A stretch of 6,303 nucleotides of DNA from JACRAR01 sp041665185 (GTDB taxonomy: Bacteria; Pseudomonadota; Gammaproteobacteria; Burkholderiales; Rhodocyclaceae): contig JBAYJH010000282.1 of NCBI GenBank assembly GCA_041665185.1, forward strand, positions 1 to 6,303. The letters run 5' to 3'. Under the pieces are notes generated by a model. The model saw only the letters and a list, made by a program, of their open reading frames with translations, was not told the DNA's origin and did not search any database. Each line of letters opens with the position of its first letter. The stretch's first letter is position 1. Made by a program: the position numbers and the translations under genes. This document shows, one piece after another, positions 1-5,790 of the stretch.

Positions 1-477
1 CCGCCCGGCAGCAAGAACTACATGACCATGGACGGTCATGCCCGGCTGCGGGCCGAGTTCGAGCATCTGGTGAAAGTTGAACGGCCGGCCCTGGTGCAAG
101 TGGTTTCCTGGGCTGCCGGCAACGGCGACCGCTCCGAGAACGGCGACTATATCTATGGCAAGAAGCGCCTGCGGGAGATCGACAAACGCCTGCGCTATCT
201 CACCAAGCGGCTGGAAAACGCCGTGGTGGTCGATACGGGTCGCCAGGAAAACCTCGATCAGGTGTTCTTCGGCGCCCGCGTATCGATCATGGATGCGGAC
301 GGCAATGAAGCCTGTTACCAGATCGTCGGCGTCGATGAAGCCGATGCGTCCGCCGGCCGCATCAGCTGGATCTCGCCGCTGGCACGGGCTCTGATGAAGG
401 CCCGCCTGGGCGACCTGGTGCGCTTCCAGAGCCCGGTTGGGTTGCGCGAGATCGAGATCATCGAGATTCTGTACTGA
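1..477 (+). CDS. greB: Transcription elongation factor GreB (5' end cut by window edge)
   Basis: GreB binds the secondary channel of RNA polymerase and stimulates cleavage of backtracked RNA so that stalled complexes can resume. The frame is open from base 1, and the residues before the first in-frame ATG (base 22) read PPGSKNY, which is the conserved GreB N-terminal segment. The true start therefore lies outside the window and base 22 should not be taken as the start. Of 158 visible residues, about 8-80 form the N-terminal coiled coil. Its tip motif GDRSENGDY at about 42-50 carries the acidic pair (D43, E46) that coordinates the catalytic metal. The C-terminal FKBP-like domain follows, with FGARV, QIVGVDEAD and ISWISPLARAL. 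The tip reads DRSEN, as in GreB, rather than the GreA-type DLKEN. Only the short N-terminus is missing. The next gene has its own promoter immediately after this stop codon. Confidence 0.96.
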   Translation, partial: PPGSKNYMTMDGHARLRAEFEHLVKVERPALVQVVSWAAGNGDRSENGDYIYGKKRLREIDKRLRYLTKRLENAVVVDTGRQENLDQVFFGARVSIMDADGNEACYQIVGVDEADASAGRISWISPLARALMKARLGDLVRFQSPVGLREIEIIEILY

Positions 478-487
478 CCTCTCCCGG

Positions 488-514
488 CTTGAAATTTCCG
501 CGACCGCCCCAATT
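488..514 (+). promoter_or_regulatory. Sigma-32 (RpoH) heat-shock promoter of htpG
   Basis: The -35 element CTTGAAA (488-494) is followed after 12 bases by CCCCAATT (507-514). Counted from CTTGAA the spacing is 13, as in the E. coli groE promoter. The consensus is CTTGAA, 13-14 bases, then CCCCATnT. The TCTCCC just upstream (479-484) resembles the extended upstream part of the consensus. Transcription should begin near 520, leaving a leader of about 25 bases before the htpG start. The match and its position in front of an Hsp90 gene support each other; no transcription data were available. Confidence 0.86.
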
Positions 515-535
515 TCGTTAATCACGTTTTCTGAC

Positions 536-540
536 AGGAA
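536..540 (+). promoter_or_regulatory. Ribosome binding site of htpG
   Basis: AGGAA lies 6 bases upstream of the ATG at 547. It supports that start over internal methionines and agrees with the short leader predicted from the sigma-32 promoter. Confidence 0.75.
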
Positions 541-546
541 CTTACC

Positions 547-2496
547 ATGACTACTCATACCCCTGAAGCGCCAGCTTCCACGACCTCGCGCGAGACCCTC
601 GGCTTCCAGGCCGAAGTCAAACAGCTCTTGCAACTGATGATCCATTCCCTTTACAGCAACCGCGAGATTTTCCTCCGCGAGCTGATCTCCAATGCTTCGG
701 ATGCCTGCGACAAACTGCGTTTTGAGGCGCTGCACAATCCAGCCTTATACGAAGGTGACTCGGAGTTGAATATCCGCATCGGCTACGACGCCGCGGCTCG
801 CACCCTGAGCATCGCCGACAACGGTGTCGGCATGAGCCGCGAGGAAGTCATCCAGAACCTCGGCACCATCGCCAAGTCCGGCACCCGCGAATTCTTCTCA
901 CGGCTTTCCGGCGACCAGCAGAAGGACGCGCACCTGATCGGCCAGTTCGGCGTGGGTTTCTATTCCGCCTTCATCGTCGCCGAAAAGGTCACCGTGGTGA
1001 CACGCCGCGCCGGCGAGCAACCGGGGCAGGGCGTGCGCTGGGAATGCGACATGGCCAACGAGGGCGGCGGGATGTTTTCCGTCGAGATGGTGGACAAGGC
1101 CGCGCACGGCACCGAGATCACCCTGCATCTGCGCGAAGGGCAGGACGACCTGCTGGCCGGCTTCAAGCTGCGCGGCATCATCCGCAAGTATTCCGACCAT
1201 ATCCTCCAGCCCATCATCATGAAGAAGGAGGAGTGGGACCAGGAAGCGAAAGCGCAGAAGATCAGCGCCGAGGACGAGACGGTCAACCAGGCCAGCGCGC
1301 TGTGGGCGCGCGCCAAGAGCGAGATCACGGACGAGGAATACCGCGAGTTCTACAAGCATGTCGGCCACGACTACGAGGATCCGCTCGCCTGGACCCACGC
1401 CCGCGTCGAAGGCCGCCAGGAATACACCCAATTGCTCTATCTGCCGGCGCATGCGCCTTTCGACTTGTGGGACCGCAACGTCCGCCACGGCATCAAGCTG
1501 TATGTGCGGCGCGTGTTCATCATGGACGATGCCGAGCAGTTGATGCCGCACTACCTGCGTTTTATCCGCGGGGTGGTCGACAGCAACGACCTGCCGCTGA
1601 ATGTCTCGCGCGAGATCCTCCAGGAGAGCAAGGACATCGAGGCGATCCGCGCCGGCTGTACCAAGAAGGTGCTGAGTCTGCTGGAAGACCTGGCGGAAAA
1701 CCAGAAGGAACAGTACACCAAGTTCTGGTCCGAGTTCGGCCGCGCTCTCAAGGAAGGCGTCGGCGAAGACTTCTCCAACAAGGCCAAGATCGCCGCGCTG
1801 CTGCGCTTCGCTTCGACCCATGCCGACACGACCGAAGAGAGCGTGTCGCTGGCCGATTACGTGGGCCGCATGAAGGAAGGCCAGAGCAAGATCTATTTCG
1901 TCACCGCCGAAACTTTCAACGCGGCCAAGAACAGCCCGCATCTCGAAATCTTCCGCAAGAAGGGCATCGAAGTGCTGCTGCTGTCTGATCGTGTCGACGA
2001 ATGGGTGACCAGCAACCTCAGCGAGTTCGAGGGCAAGCCGCTACAGTCGGTCGCCAAGGGTGGCCTCGATCTCGGCACACTTGAGGACGCGGCCGAGAAG
2101 CAGGAACAGGAGAAGGAAGCCGGCGAGTTCAAGGACCTCATCGAGAAGATCGCCAAGTCGCTCGGCGAGCGCGTCAAGGAAGTCCGCGTCACCCACCGCC
2201 TCACCGACAGCCCGGCCTGCCTGGTTGCCGACGAACATGACATCGGCGGCAACCTGGCGCGGATGCTCAAGGCGGCGGGCCAGAAGACGCCGGATTCCAA
2301 GCCCATACTCGAAATCAATCCCAAGCACCCGGTGGTGCTGCGTATCCGCCACGAGGAGCGACATTTCGACGACTGGGCGGCGGTGCTGTTCGACCAGGCC
2401 ATGCTGGCGGAAGGCGGCCAGCTCGACGACCCGGCCGGCTTCGTGCGCCGCATCAACCAGTTGATGTTGGAGATGGGCGGCACGGCGACGGCTTGA
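547..2496 (+). CDS. htpG: Molecular chaperone HtpG (bacterial Hsp90)
   Basis: HtpG is the cytosolic ATP-dependent Hsp90 homodimer that remodels client proteins during heat and other stress. The 649-residue product is slightly longer than E. coli HtpG (624), partly from a roughly 11-residue N-terminal extension. The N-terminal GHKL ATPase fold shows IFLRELISNASDA (41-53, with E45 catalytic and N49 binding Mg-ATP), DNGVGM (91-96) and the lid motif QFGVGFYSAF (133-142). The middle domain carries LNVSREILQ (351-359), whose R355 corresponds to the arginine that contacts the ATP gamma-phosphate. The C-terminal dimerisation domain ends near NQLMLEMGG, without the eukaryotic MEEVD tail. The ATG at 547 has AGGAA (536-540) 6 bases upstream. 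A sigma-32-type promoter lies between greB and this gene, so heat-shock control is expected. All key residues are present and the gene appears intact. Confidence 0.98.
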   Translation: MTTHTPEAPASTTSRETLGFQAEVKQLLQLMIHSLYSNREIFLRELISNASDACDKLRFEALHNPALYEGDSELNIRIGYDAAARTLSIADNGVGMSREEVIQNLGTIAKSGTREFFSRLSGDQQKDAHLIGQFGVGFYSAFIVAEKVTVVTRRAGEQPGQGVRWECDMANEGGGMFSVEMVDKAAHGTEITLHLREGQDDLLAGFKLRGIIRKYSDHILQPIIMKKEEWDQEAKAQKISAEDETVNQASALWARAKSEITDEEYREFYKHVGHDYEDPLAWTHARVEGRQEYTQLLYLPAHAPFDLWDRNVRHGIKLYVRRVFIMDDAEQLMPHYLRFIRGVVDSNDLPLNVSREILQESKDIEAIRAGCTKKVLSLLEDLAENQKEQYTKFWSEFGRALKEGVGEDFSNKAKIAALLRFASTHADTTEESVSLADYVGRMKEGQSKIYFVTAETFNAAKNSPHLEIFRKKGIEVLLLSDRVDEWVTSNLSEFEGKPLQSVAKGGLDLGTLEDAAEKQEQEKEAGEFKDLIEKIAKSLGERVKEVRVTHRLTDSPACLVADEHDIGGNLARMLKAAGQKTPDSKPILEINPKHPVVLRIRHEERHFDDWAAVLFDQAMLAEGGQLDDPAGFVRRINQLMLEMGGTATA

Positions 2497-2515
2497 GCGG
2501 CCGGTCGAGCATGTC

Positions 2516-2998
2516 ATGACCGAGGTGCTGCGCGGCTTCCCGCCGATCATCGACGCGGCCGCCAGCACCCTGATCCTTGGGAGTTTTCCATCCGAGGCTT
2601 CCTTGGCCGCCCAACAATATTACGGCCATGGCCAGAACCAGTTCTGGCGGCTGCTTGCCGCCCTGCTGGCGATCCCGCTGGCGGAGATGGCTTATCCTGA
2701 CCGCAAGGCGGCGCTGCACCGTGCCGGCGTCGCCGTGTGGGATGTGTTTGCCAGTTGCCAGCGCGCCGGCAGCCTGGACAGCGCCATCCGGGGTGCGCAG
2801 GCCAACGATTTCGGAAAGTTGAAGAAGCTTGCGCCGAAGCTGCGGCGCGTCTGCTTCAACGGCCAGGCGGCAGCCCGTTTCGCCCACCACATTGAAGAGC
2901 TCGGCTATGAAACGGCGGTGCTTCCTTCCTCCAGCCCGGCCTATACGCTGGCATTCGAGAAGAAGCTCGCGGCGTGGCGGGCGGTGCTCGGAAGCTAA
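2516..2998 (+). CDS. DNA-deoxyinosine (hypoxanthine) glycosylase, uracil-DNA glycosylase superfamily
   Basis: This 160-residue protein matches the small single-domain glycosylases that excise deaminated bases (hypoxanthine from adenine deamination, possibly uracil) and so start base excision repair. Visible motifs are LILGSFPSEASL (19-30), the superfamily motif that lines the active site; YYGHGQNQFW (35-44), where N41 is the likely catalytic asparagine of the family 6 type; GVAVWDVFASC (71-81); and LPSSSPAYT (136-144), the DNA-intercalation motif. No iron-sulfur cysteine cluster is visible, which argues against families 4 and 5. The ATG at 2516 is 19 bases after the htpG stop with only a weak GGTCGAG-like ribosome site. 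An ATG five bases earlier is in another frame and stops at once. No terminator separates it from htpG, so read-through from the heat-shock promoter is likely. The exact substrate is inferred from the family; other members of the superfamily remain possible. Confidence 0.88.
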   Translation: MTEVLRGFPPIIDAAASTLILGSFPSEASLAAQQYYGHGQNQFWRLLAALLAIPLAEMAYPDRKAALHRAGVAVWDVFASCQRAGSLDSAIRGAQANDFGKLKKLAPKLRRVCFNGQAAARFAHHIEELGYETAVLPSSSPAYTLAFEKKLAAWRAVLGS

Positions 2999-3007
2999 CG
3001 AGATTGG

Positions 3008-3349
3008 CTATTTGGTTCCGAACAACTTGGCAAGACCATTCCGAATGATCTTCGCATCGGCGGTAGACAACTTCCCGAGTTGTCCGCGAACCAGGCGATG
3101 GTCGAGAGTGAACAGTTTGAAACGCACCTTGGACGCTGCGGGCAAACCGGCAGCGGCAAGATCGGCGATGGTGCAATCGAGAGGCCAGGGCGCATTGGCC
3201 TGCGAGGTAATCATGGCCATGACCGAATGCCCGGCCGGGGTATTGAAACCCCCTGGGTCGGAGAGCACCAGGGCGGGGCGGTTCTTGGTTGCCTTGCTGT
3301 CGGTGAAGGGGAAAGGCACGCGCACGACCGCAAAGCGCTCAAAGTTCAC
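3008..3349 (-). CDS. MazF/PemK-family toxin (type II TA endoribonuclease)
   Basis: The 113-residue product matches the MazF/PemK/Kid fold, usually a sequence-specific mRNA endoribonuclease held inactive by its antitoxin. The N-terminal signature VVRVPFPFTDSKATKNRPAL (8-27) is the family hallmark, including the basic residues before the conserved RPALVLS. Later come VMAMITS (43-49) and LPAASKVRFKLFTLDHRLV (69-87), equivalent to the family segment that carries further active-site and antitoxin-contact residues. The start is GTG (3347-3349), preceded 6 bases upstream by a full AGGAGG (3356-3361). The frame overlaps the end of the antitoxin gene by 11 bases, which points to translational coupling. 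The TAG stop lies 9 bases from the stop of the convergent glycosylase gene. The length is normal for the family and no break is seen. RNase activity is known for the family, not shown here. Confidence 0.92.
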   Translation of the reverse strand: MNFERFAVVRVPFPFTDSKATKNRPALVLSDPGGFNTPAGHSVMAMITSQANAPWPLDCTIADLAAAGLPAASKVRFKLFTLDHRLVRGQLGKLSTADAKIIRNGLAKLFGTK

Positions 3350-3569
3350 CGTATGCCTCCTCGTCGGCGGCGCCGCCCCATTCGCTCAGCGTGCCTTCGA
3401 CGGCGCGCATGTATTCAATGTCCATGGGCTGGACGCGCCGCACCGTCGCCGTCCCGTCGGCGCCGACTTCCCAGGCGATCAGATCACCCGATGAGACCTT
3501 CAGGGCGGCGCGAACGTCCTGTGGAATGGTGGTTTGGCCTTTGGCGGTAATTTTGCCAAGCGCTAACAT
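3339..3569 (-). CDS. PrlF/AbrB-type antitoxin of the MazF-like toxin
   Basis: A 76-residue protein with an N-terminal SpoVT/AbrB swapped-hairpin DNA-binding fold: GKITAKGQTTIPQDVRAAL (5-23), then a short strand region (about 24-48). A C-terminal tail containing TLSEW and DEEAYGEL is typical of antitoxins paired with MazF/PemK toxins, and is the part expected to wrap and block the toxin. The N-terminus probably binds the operator upstream, giving the usual autorepression. I chose the ATG at 3567-3569 because GGAG (3576-3579) sits 6 bases upstream and the fold starts a few residues later. An upstream in-frame ATG (3591-3593) would add 8 residues, but it lies inside the inverted repeat and almost at the predicted transcription start. 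The gene precedes and overlaps the toxin, the usual antitoxin-first order. Confidence 0.91.
   Translation of the reverse strand: MLALGKITAKGQTTIPQDVRAALKVSSGDLIAWEVGADGTATVRRVQPMDIEYMRAVEGTLSEWGGAADEEAYGEL
3356..3361 (-). promoter_or_regulatory. Shine-Dalgarno of the toxin, inside the antitoxin gene
   Basis: A perfect AGGAGG on the minus strand lies 6 bases before the toxin's GTG start. It is formed by the codons for the two glutamates of the antitoxin's conserved DEEAY tail, so one stretch serves as antitoxin coding sequence and toxin ribosome site. It fixes the toxin start at 3349. Confidence 0.82.
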
Positions 3570-3578
3570 GTGATTCTC

Positions 3579-3606
3579 CAGTAAGGACCGCATTACTTCC
3601 TTACTG
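3579..3606 (-). promoter_or_regulatory. Perfect 9-bp inverted repeat, candidate antitoxin operator
   Basis: CAGTAAGGA (3579-3587, plus strand) and TCCTTACTG (3598-3606) are exact reverse complements separated by 10 bases, 19 bp from arm to arm. A third AGTAA pentamer occurs (minus strand, 3593-3597) as a direct repeat of the right arm. The left arm touches the antitoxin ribosome site and the right arm overlaps a possible -10 element. AbrB/MazE-type antitoxins commonly bind such sites in front of their own operon, so autorepression is the likely role. Binding is inferred. Confidence 0.66.
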
Positions 3607-3631
3607 TACAGCTAGTATCTCGGGAAATCAA
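3603..3631 (-). promoter_or_regulatory. Possible sigma-70 promoter of the toxin-antitoxin operon
   Basis: On the minus strand TTGATT (3626-3631) and TACAGT (3603-3608) are 17 bases apart, each with four of six consensus bases. Transcription would begin near 3596, inside the inverted repeat. A competing pair exists, TTGAGG with GATACT at 16 bases, slightly further upstream. The region is right, but the exact boxes are uncertain. Confidence 0.4.
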
Positions 3632-3812
3632 TACTCCTCAAAGCAGTCCAAAGTGCTTCTGACAGTGAGCATCGCGAATCTCGATGGCGCTTCGAGTTAC
3701 ACCCACCACCGCTGCTCTGCTCATACAAACTCTGGATTCATGGCGACAGTAGATCGTTTCCGAATCCGACGTTCACCATTGAGCAAGAATCAACAGTATT
3801 TGAATTCATCCA
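3607..3812. other. Intergenic spacer between the RTX gene and the TA operon
   Basis: About 200 bases separate the end of the RTX gene from the toxin-antitoxin control region. Apart from the possible promoter at its left end I see only a weak 5-bp hairpin (CTCGA at 3680-3684, TCGAG at 3692-3696) with no T-run. There is no convincing terminator, tRNA or coding frame. Confidence 0.5.
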
Positions 3813-5648
3813 TTATGAATACCCAAGCCCCGTCTGCTGCAAACCGACCAAGTTCACGTTGGTCTGGTTCATCGGAAGATTGGCGTATTCTGTCAGGAAA
3901 TCTGCTTTTGTGTAGCTAACCCCATCAATCTTTGCCGCTAGTTGCACCGTAATATCTGGCGTTGCGACTTGTCCGGTCACCGCCTGGTAAATCATATTTA
4001 CATAAGCATTTGTGCTTGATCCACCGGCGAGGGCATCCATGATTCCTGCGGTTACCAAGAAATCTGCGGCGTCGTGCATGCTGTTGCCAGCGTCAAAATA
4101 TGTAAGCAAAGTTCCAACGAGTGCCTTGTCCGCCAAAAATGCCTTACCCACTACAGCACCAATTAATAGTCCGGCTTCTCCGCCTGGCTGCGCAACACCC
4201 ATATCGAGCGCCACTTTGGTGTCTGAAAACTGAATACGCTCGACATTGATAAGTATGTCAGTGCCAACTGTGTATGATCCGTTAGCGTTATGAATTGGCG
4301 TAACTTTTGAGCCAGAGTACTGGACAGTATCAATACCACCGCCACCGTCAATAGTGCCAACTCCGCCGATGAAGGTGTCGTTGCCGGATGTGCTTTGGGA
4401 CGTTGTTTCTATATTTTGTGTCGCTGTCGAAGATGCGCTTTCTACTGTGCCATGACCATCCGTATAACTGGCGATCACGCGAACCGACTTCCCAACATGG
4501 GCTTCCGCAAGGGTAAGGTTGTTGCCCGTTGTTAAATTTGTCCAGGTACTGCCGGTATTAATTTGCCACTGATAGCTGATCGTGCCAATACCATCTGCAT
4601 CAGCCAGCGTGTTGGCTGCTGTGAGTGTTTGATTCTGAGTTGGCGTACCACTGATTGTGACGCTTCCGGTCGAGGCGTCATTGACGTTGGCTACCAAGAG
4701 GGACGAACTGCTGGTGATTGTCTCTGCCGTACCATGTCCATCGGTGTAGCTGGCGGTGACAGTGATGGCTTTGCCAACCTGAGATTCTGTAAGGGCGAAG
4801 GTACTTGCAGTCGCACCGCTTATGGCTGTGCCGGCGGAATTCCACTGGTAGCTGATCGTGCCAAGGCCATCAAGGTCTGTAAGCGTATTGGACGCGGTTA
4901 GGGTCTGACCTTGGGTGGCGGCGCCGGTGATGGTCACAGAACCGGTGGGAGCATTGTTTGTGGCTGTACCTGTCGTTGTTGCCGAAAGGCGGTAAGCACC
5001 AGTACCGGTATCTACACCCGTGGCACCAAGATAGTATTTGCCACTGGTGGTGGCGGTGTAACTGATCTGTGAATTCAAGCTGCTGCCGTTGGCATTGTCG
5101 TTGGAGTCAAGCACTGCACCTTTGCCGGTATATAGCCAGAGCTTTGGATTGCTCAGACCCGCCGTTGCAGCGGCATCCAGGCTGAAGGTGTAGCTTTGCC
5201 CGGCCAGGAGCGTAAGCGCAAACCAATCCTCATCGCCAACTTCTTCGAGATTGCCGCTTGCGCTGGTTCCAACGGTGATTAGGCCTGTGGTTGAACTGTC
5301 TGCTGCGTAGTCATCGGCGACAACGCCGGTTGCCAGCGCGATCAACTCGGCCAGCGTCTTCGACGCCTTCCCGAAGTTGTAGACTTCGACATCAATAACA
5401 GTATCGATACCGTCGCGGTCGGCGACGCTGTCGGTAATGGTGAAAGTCCCGGATTTTTCGTCGTAGTCGAAGGTGTACTCCGTGACCAATCCGGTGTATT
5501 CGGCTGTATCGTTGTCGGTCCCGCCATCAAGATAGTCGTCGCCCTGCCCGCCAGTCAGCGTGTCGTTTCCGGCAAAACCAAGCAGTTCGTCATCGCTCTT
5601 GCTGCCAAGCAATGCTTCGCCAGTCGCTGTGCTTTTGAATGTGGTCAT
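3813..5648 (-). CDS. RTX-type secreted protein with PPC-like and two Ig-like domains
   Basis: A 611-residue protein of the RTX/hemolysin-type calcium-binding group, probably exported by a type I system; its function is unknown. In order: RTX nonapeptides at about 15-43 (GFAGNDTLTGGQGDDYLDGG at 24-43), which fold as a calcium-binding beta-roll; a beta module often found after RTX repeats (about 42-102: GGTDNDTAEYTG to VEVYNFGKASKTL); a pre-peptidase C-terminal (PPC)-like domain (about 112-225, with EVGDEDWFALTL and SGKYYLGATG); two Ig-like repeats (236-321 and 328-414) sharing GTISYQW and YTDGHGT; a second beta module (about 422-483: SGNDTFIGG, GGGGIDTVQYSG, LINVERIQFSDTKVALDM); and a C-terminal region (485-611) ending NQTNVNLVGLQQTGLGYS. 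No Sec signal peptide, cysteine or catalytic motif is seen. The ATG at 5646-5648 has AGGGA 9 bases upstream. GC content is visibly lower than in htpG. An adhesin or matrix role is possible but unproven. Confidence 0.85.
   Translation of the reverse strand: MTTFKSTATGEALLGSKSDDELLGFAGNDTLTGGQGDDYLDGGTDNDTAEYTGLVTEYTFDYDEKSGTFTITDSVADRDGIDTVIDVEVYNFGKASKTLAELIALATGVVADDYAADSSTTGLITVGTSASGNLEEVGDEDWFALTLLAGQSYTFSLDAAATAGLSNPKLWLYTGKGAVLDSNDNANGSSLNSQISYTATTSGKYYLGATGVDTGTGAYRLSATTTGTATNNAPTGSVTITGAATQGQTLTASNTLTDLDGLGTISYQWNSAGTAISGATASTFALTESQVGKAITVTASYTDGHGTAETITSSSSLLVANVNDASTGSVTISGTPTQNQTLTAANTLADADGIGTISYQWQINTGSTWTNLTTGNNLTLAEAHVGKSVRVIASYTDGHGTVESASSTATQNIETTSQSTSGNDTFIGGVGTIDGGGGIDTVQYSGSKVTPIHNANGSYTVGTDILINVERIQFSDTKVALDMGVAQPGGEAGLLIGAVVGKAFLADKALVGTLLTYFDAGNSMHDAADFLVTAGIMDALAGGSSTNAYVNMIYQAVTGQVATPDITVQLAAKIDGVSYTKADFLTEYANLPMNQTNVNLVGLQQTGLGYS
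4407..4667 (-). repeat. Ig-like repeat copy 2 within the RTX protein
   Basis: Encodes residues 328-414, from GSVTISGTPTQNQTL through GTISYQW to YTDGHGTVE. Compared with copy 1 it has two extra residues in its middle (INTGSTWTNLTTG), so the period shifts from 92 codons before that point to 94 after it. The two copies are otherwise closely alike in protein sequence. Confidence 0.82.
4686..4943 (-). repeat. Ig-like repeat copy 1 within the RTX protein
   Basis: Encodes residues 236-321, from GSVTITGAATQGQTL through GTISYQW to YTDGHGTAE. It is followed at once by copy 2. At the DNA level the segment 4842-4863 matches copy 2 (4566-4587) at 21 of 22 bases, exactly 276 bases apart, which indicates duplication of a 92-codon unit. 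Confidence 0.82.
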
Positions 5649-5790
5649 GTTCAGTATTCCCTGGAAATGCTCGTTTTTGCGCAGTCAATTGGCGGCGCTT
5701 GATGCGCACACGGGCGCGTTGAAAAGTTGCAAGCCCGATATTCGTCAATGAGTATCTCGATACGAAACATGGTTGTGGTCACAGTCGGGT
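5649..5790. other. Spacer between the two RTX genes
   Basis: This 142-base gap holds the ribosome site of the downstream RTX gene (AGGGA, minus strand, 5658-5662). It also contains a 12-base near-palindrome with arms GTATC and GATAC (5752-5763) and an imperfect stem CGGGC/GCCCG (5711-5715 with 5733-5737) with no T-run. No convincing promoter or intrinsic terminator is visible, so whether the two genes are co-transcribed is undecided. Confidence 0.45.

Noticed and set aside
22..24. ATG at 22 as the start of greB
   Set aside because: The frame is open upstream to base 1 and encodes the conserved GreB residues PPGSKNY, so the gene continues beyond the window.
898..1941. Long antisense open frame (347 codons) inside htpG
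   Set aside because: It lies wholly opposite an intact, fully recognisable htpG. Long antisense frames are expected in GC-rich codons, and it shows no known motif.
1044..1988. Plus-strand 314-codon frame inside htpG
   Set aside because: An arginine-, glycine- and proline-rich shifted reading of htpG with no domain and no ribosome site.
3080..3550. Plus-strand frame of 156 codons opposite the toxin-antitoxin genes
   Set aside because: The opposite strand encodes two well-recognised overlapping proteins with good ribosome sites; this frame has low-complexity, arginine-rich sequence.
3653..3919. Small plus-strand frame in the spacer running into the RTX 3' end
   Set aside because: It overlaps the conserved C-terminus of the RTX gene, has no convincing ribosome site and resembles no family I know.
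5711..5737. Imperfect stem CGGGC/GCCCG as a terminator for the upstream RTX gene
   Set aside because: Only five continuous pairs, a long loop and no T-run on the minus strand.
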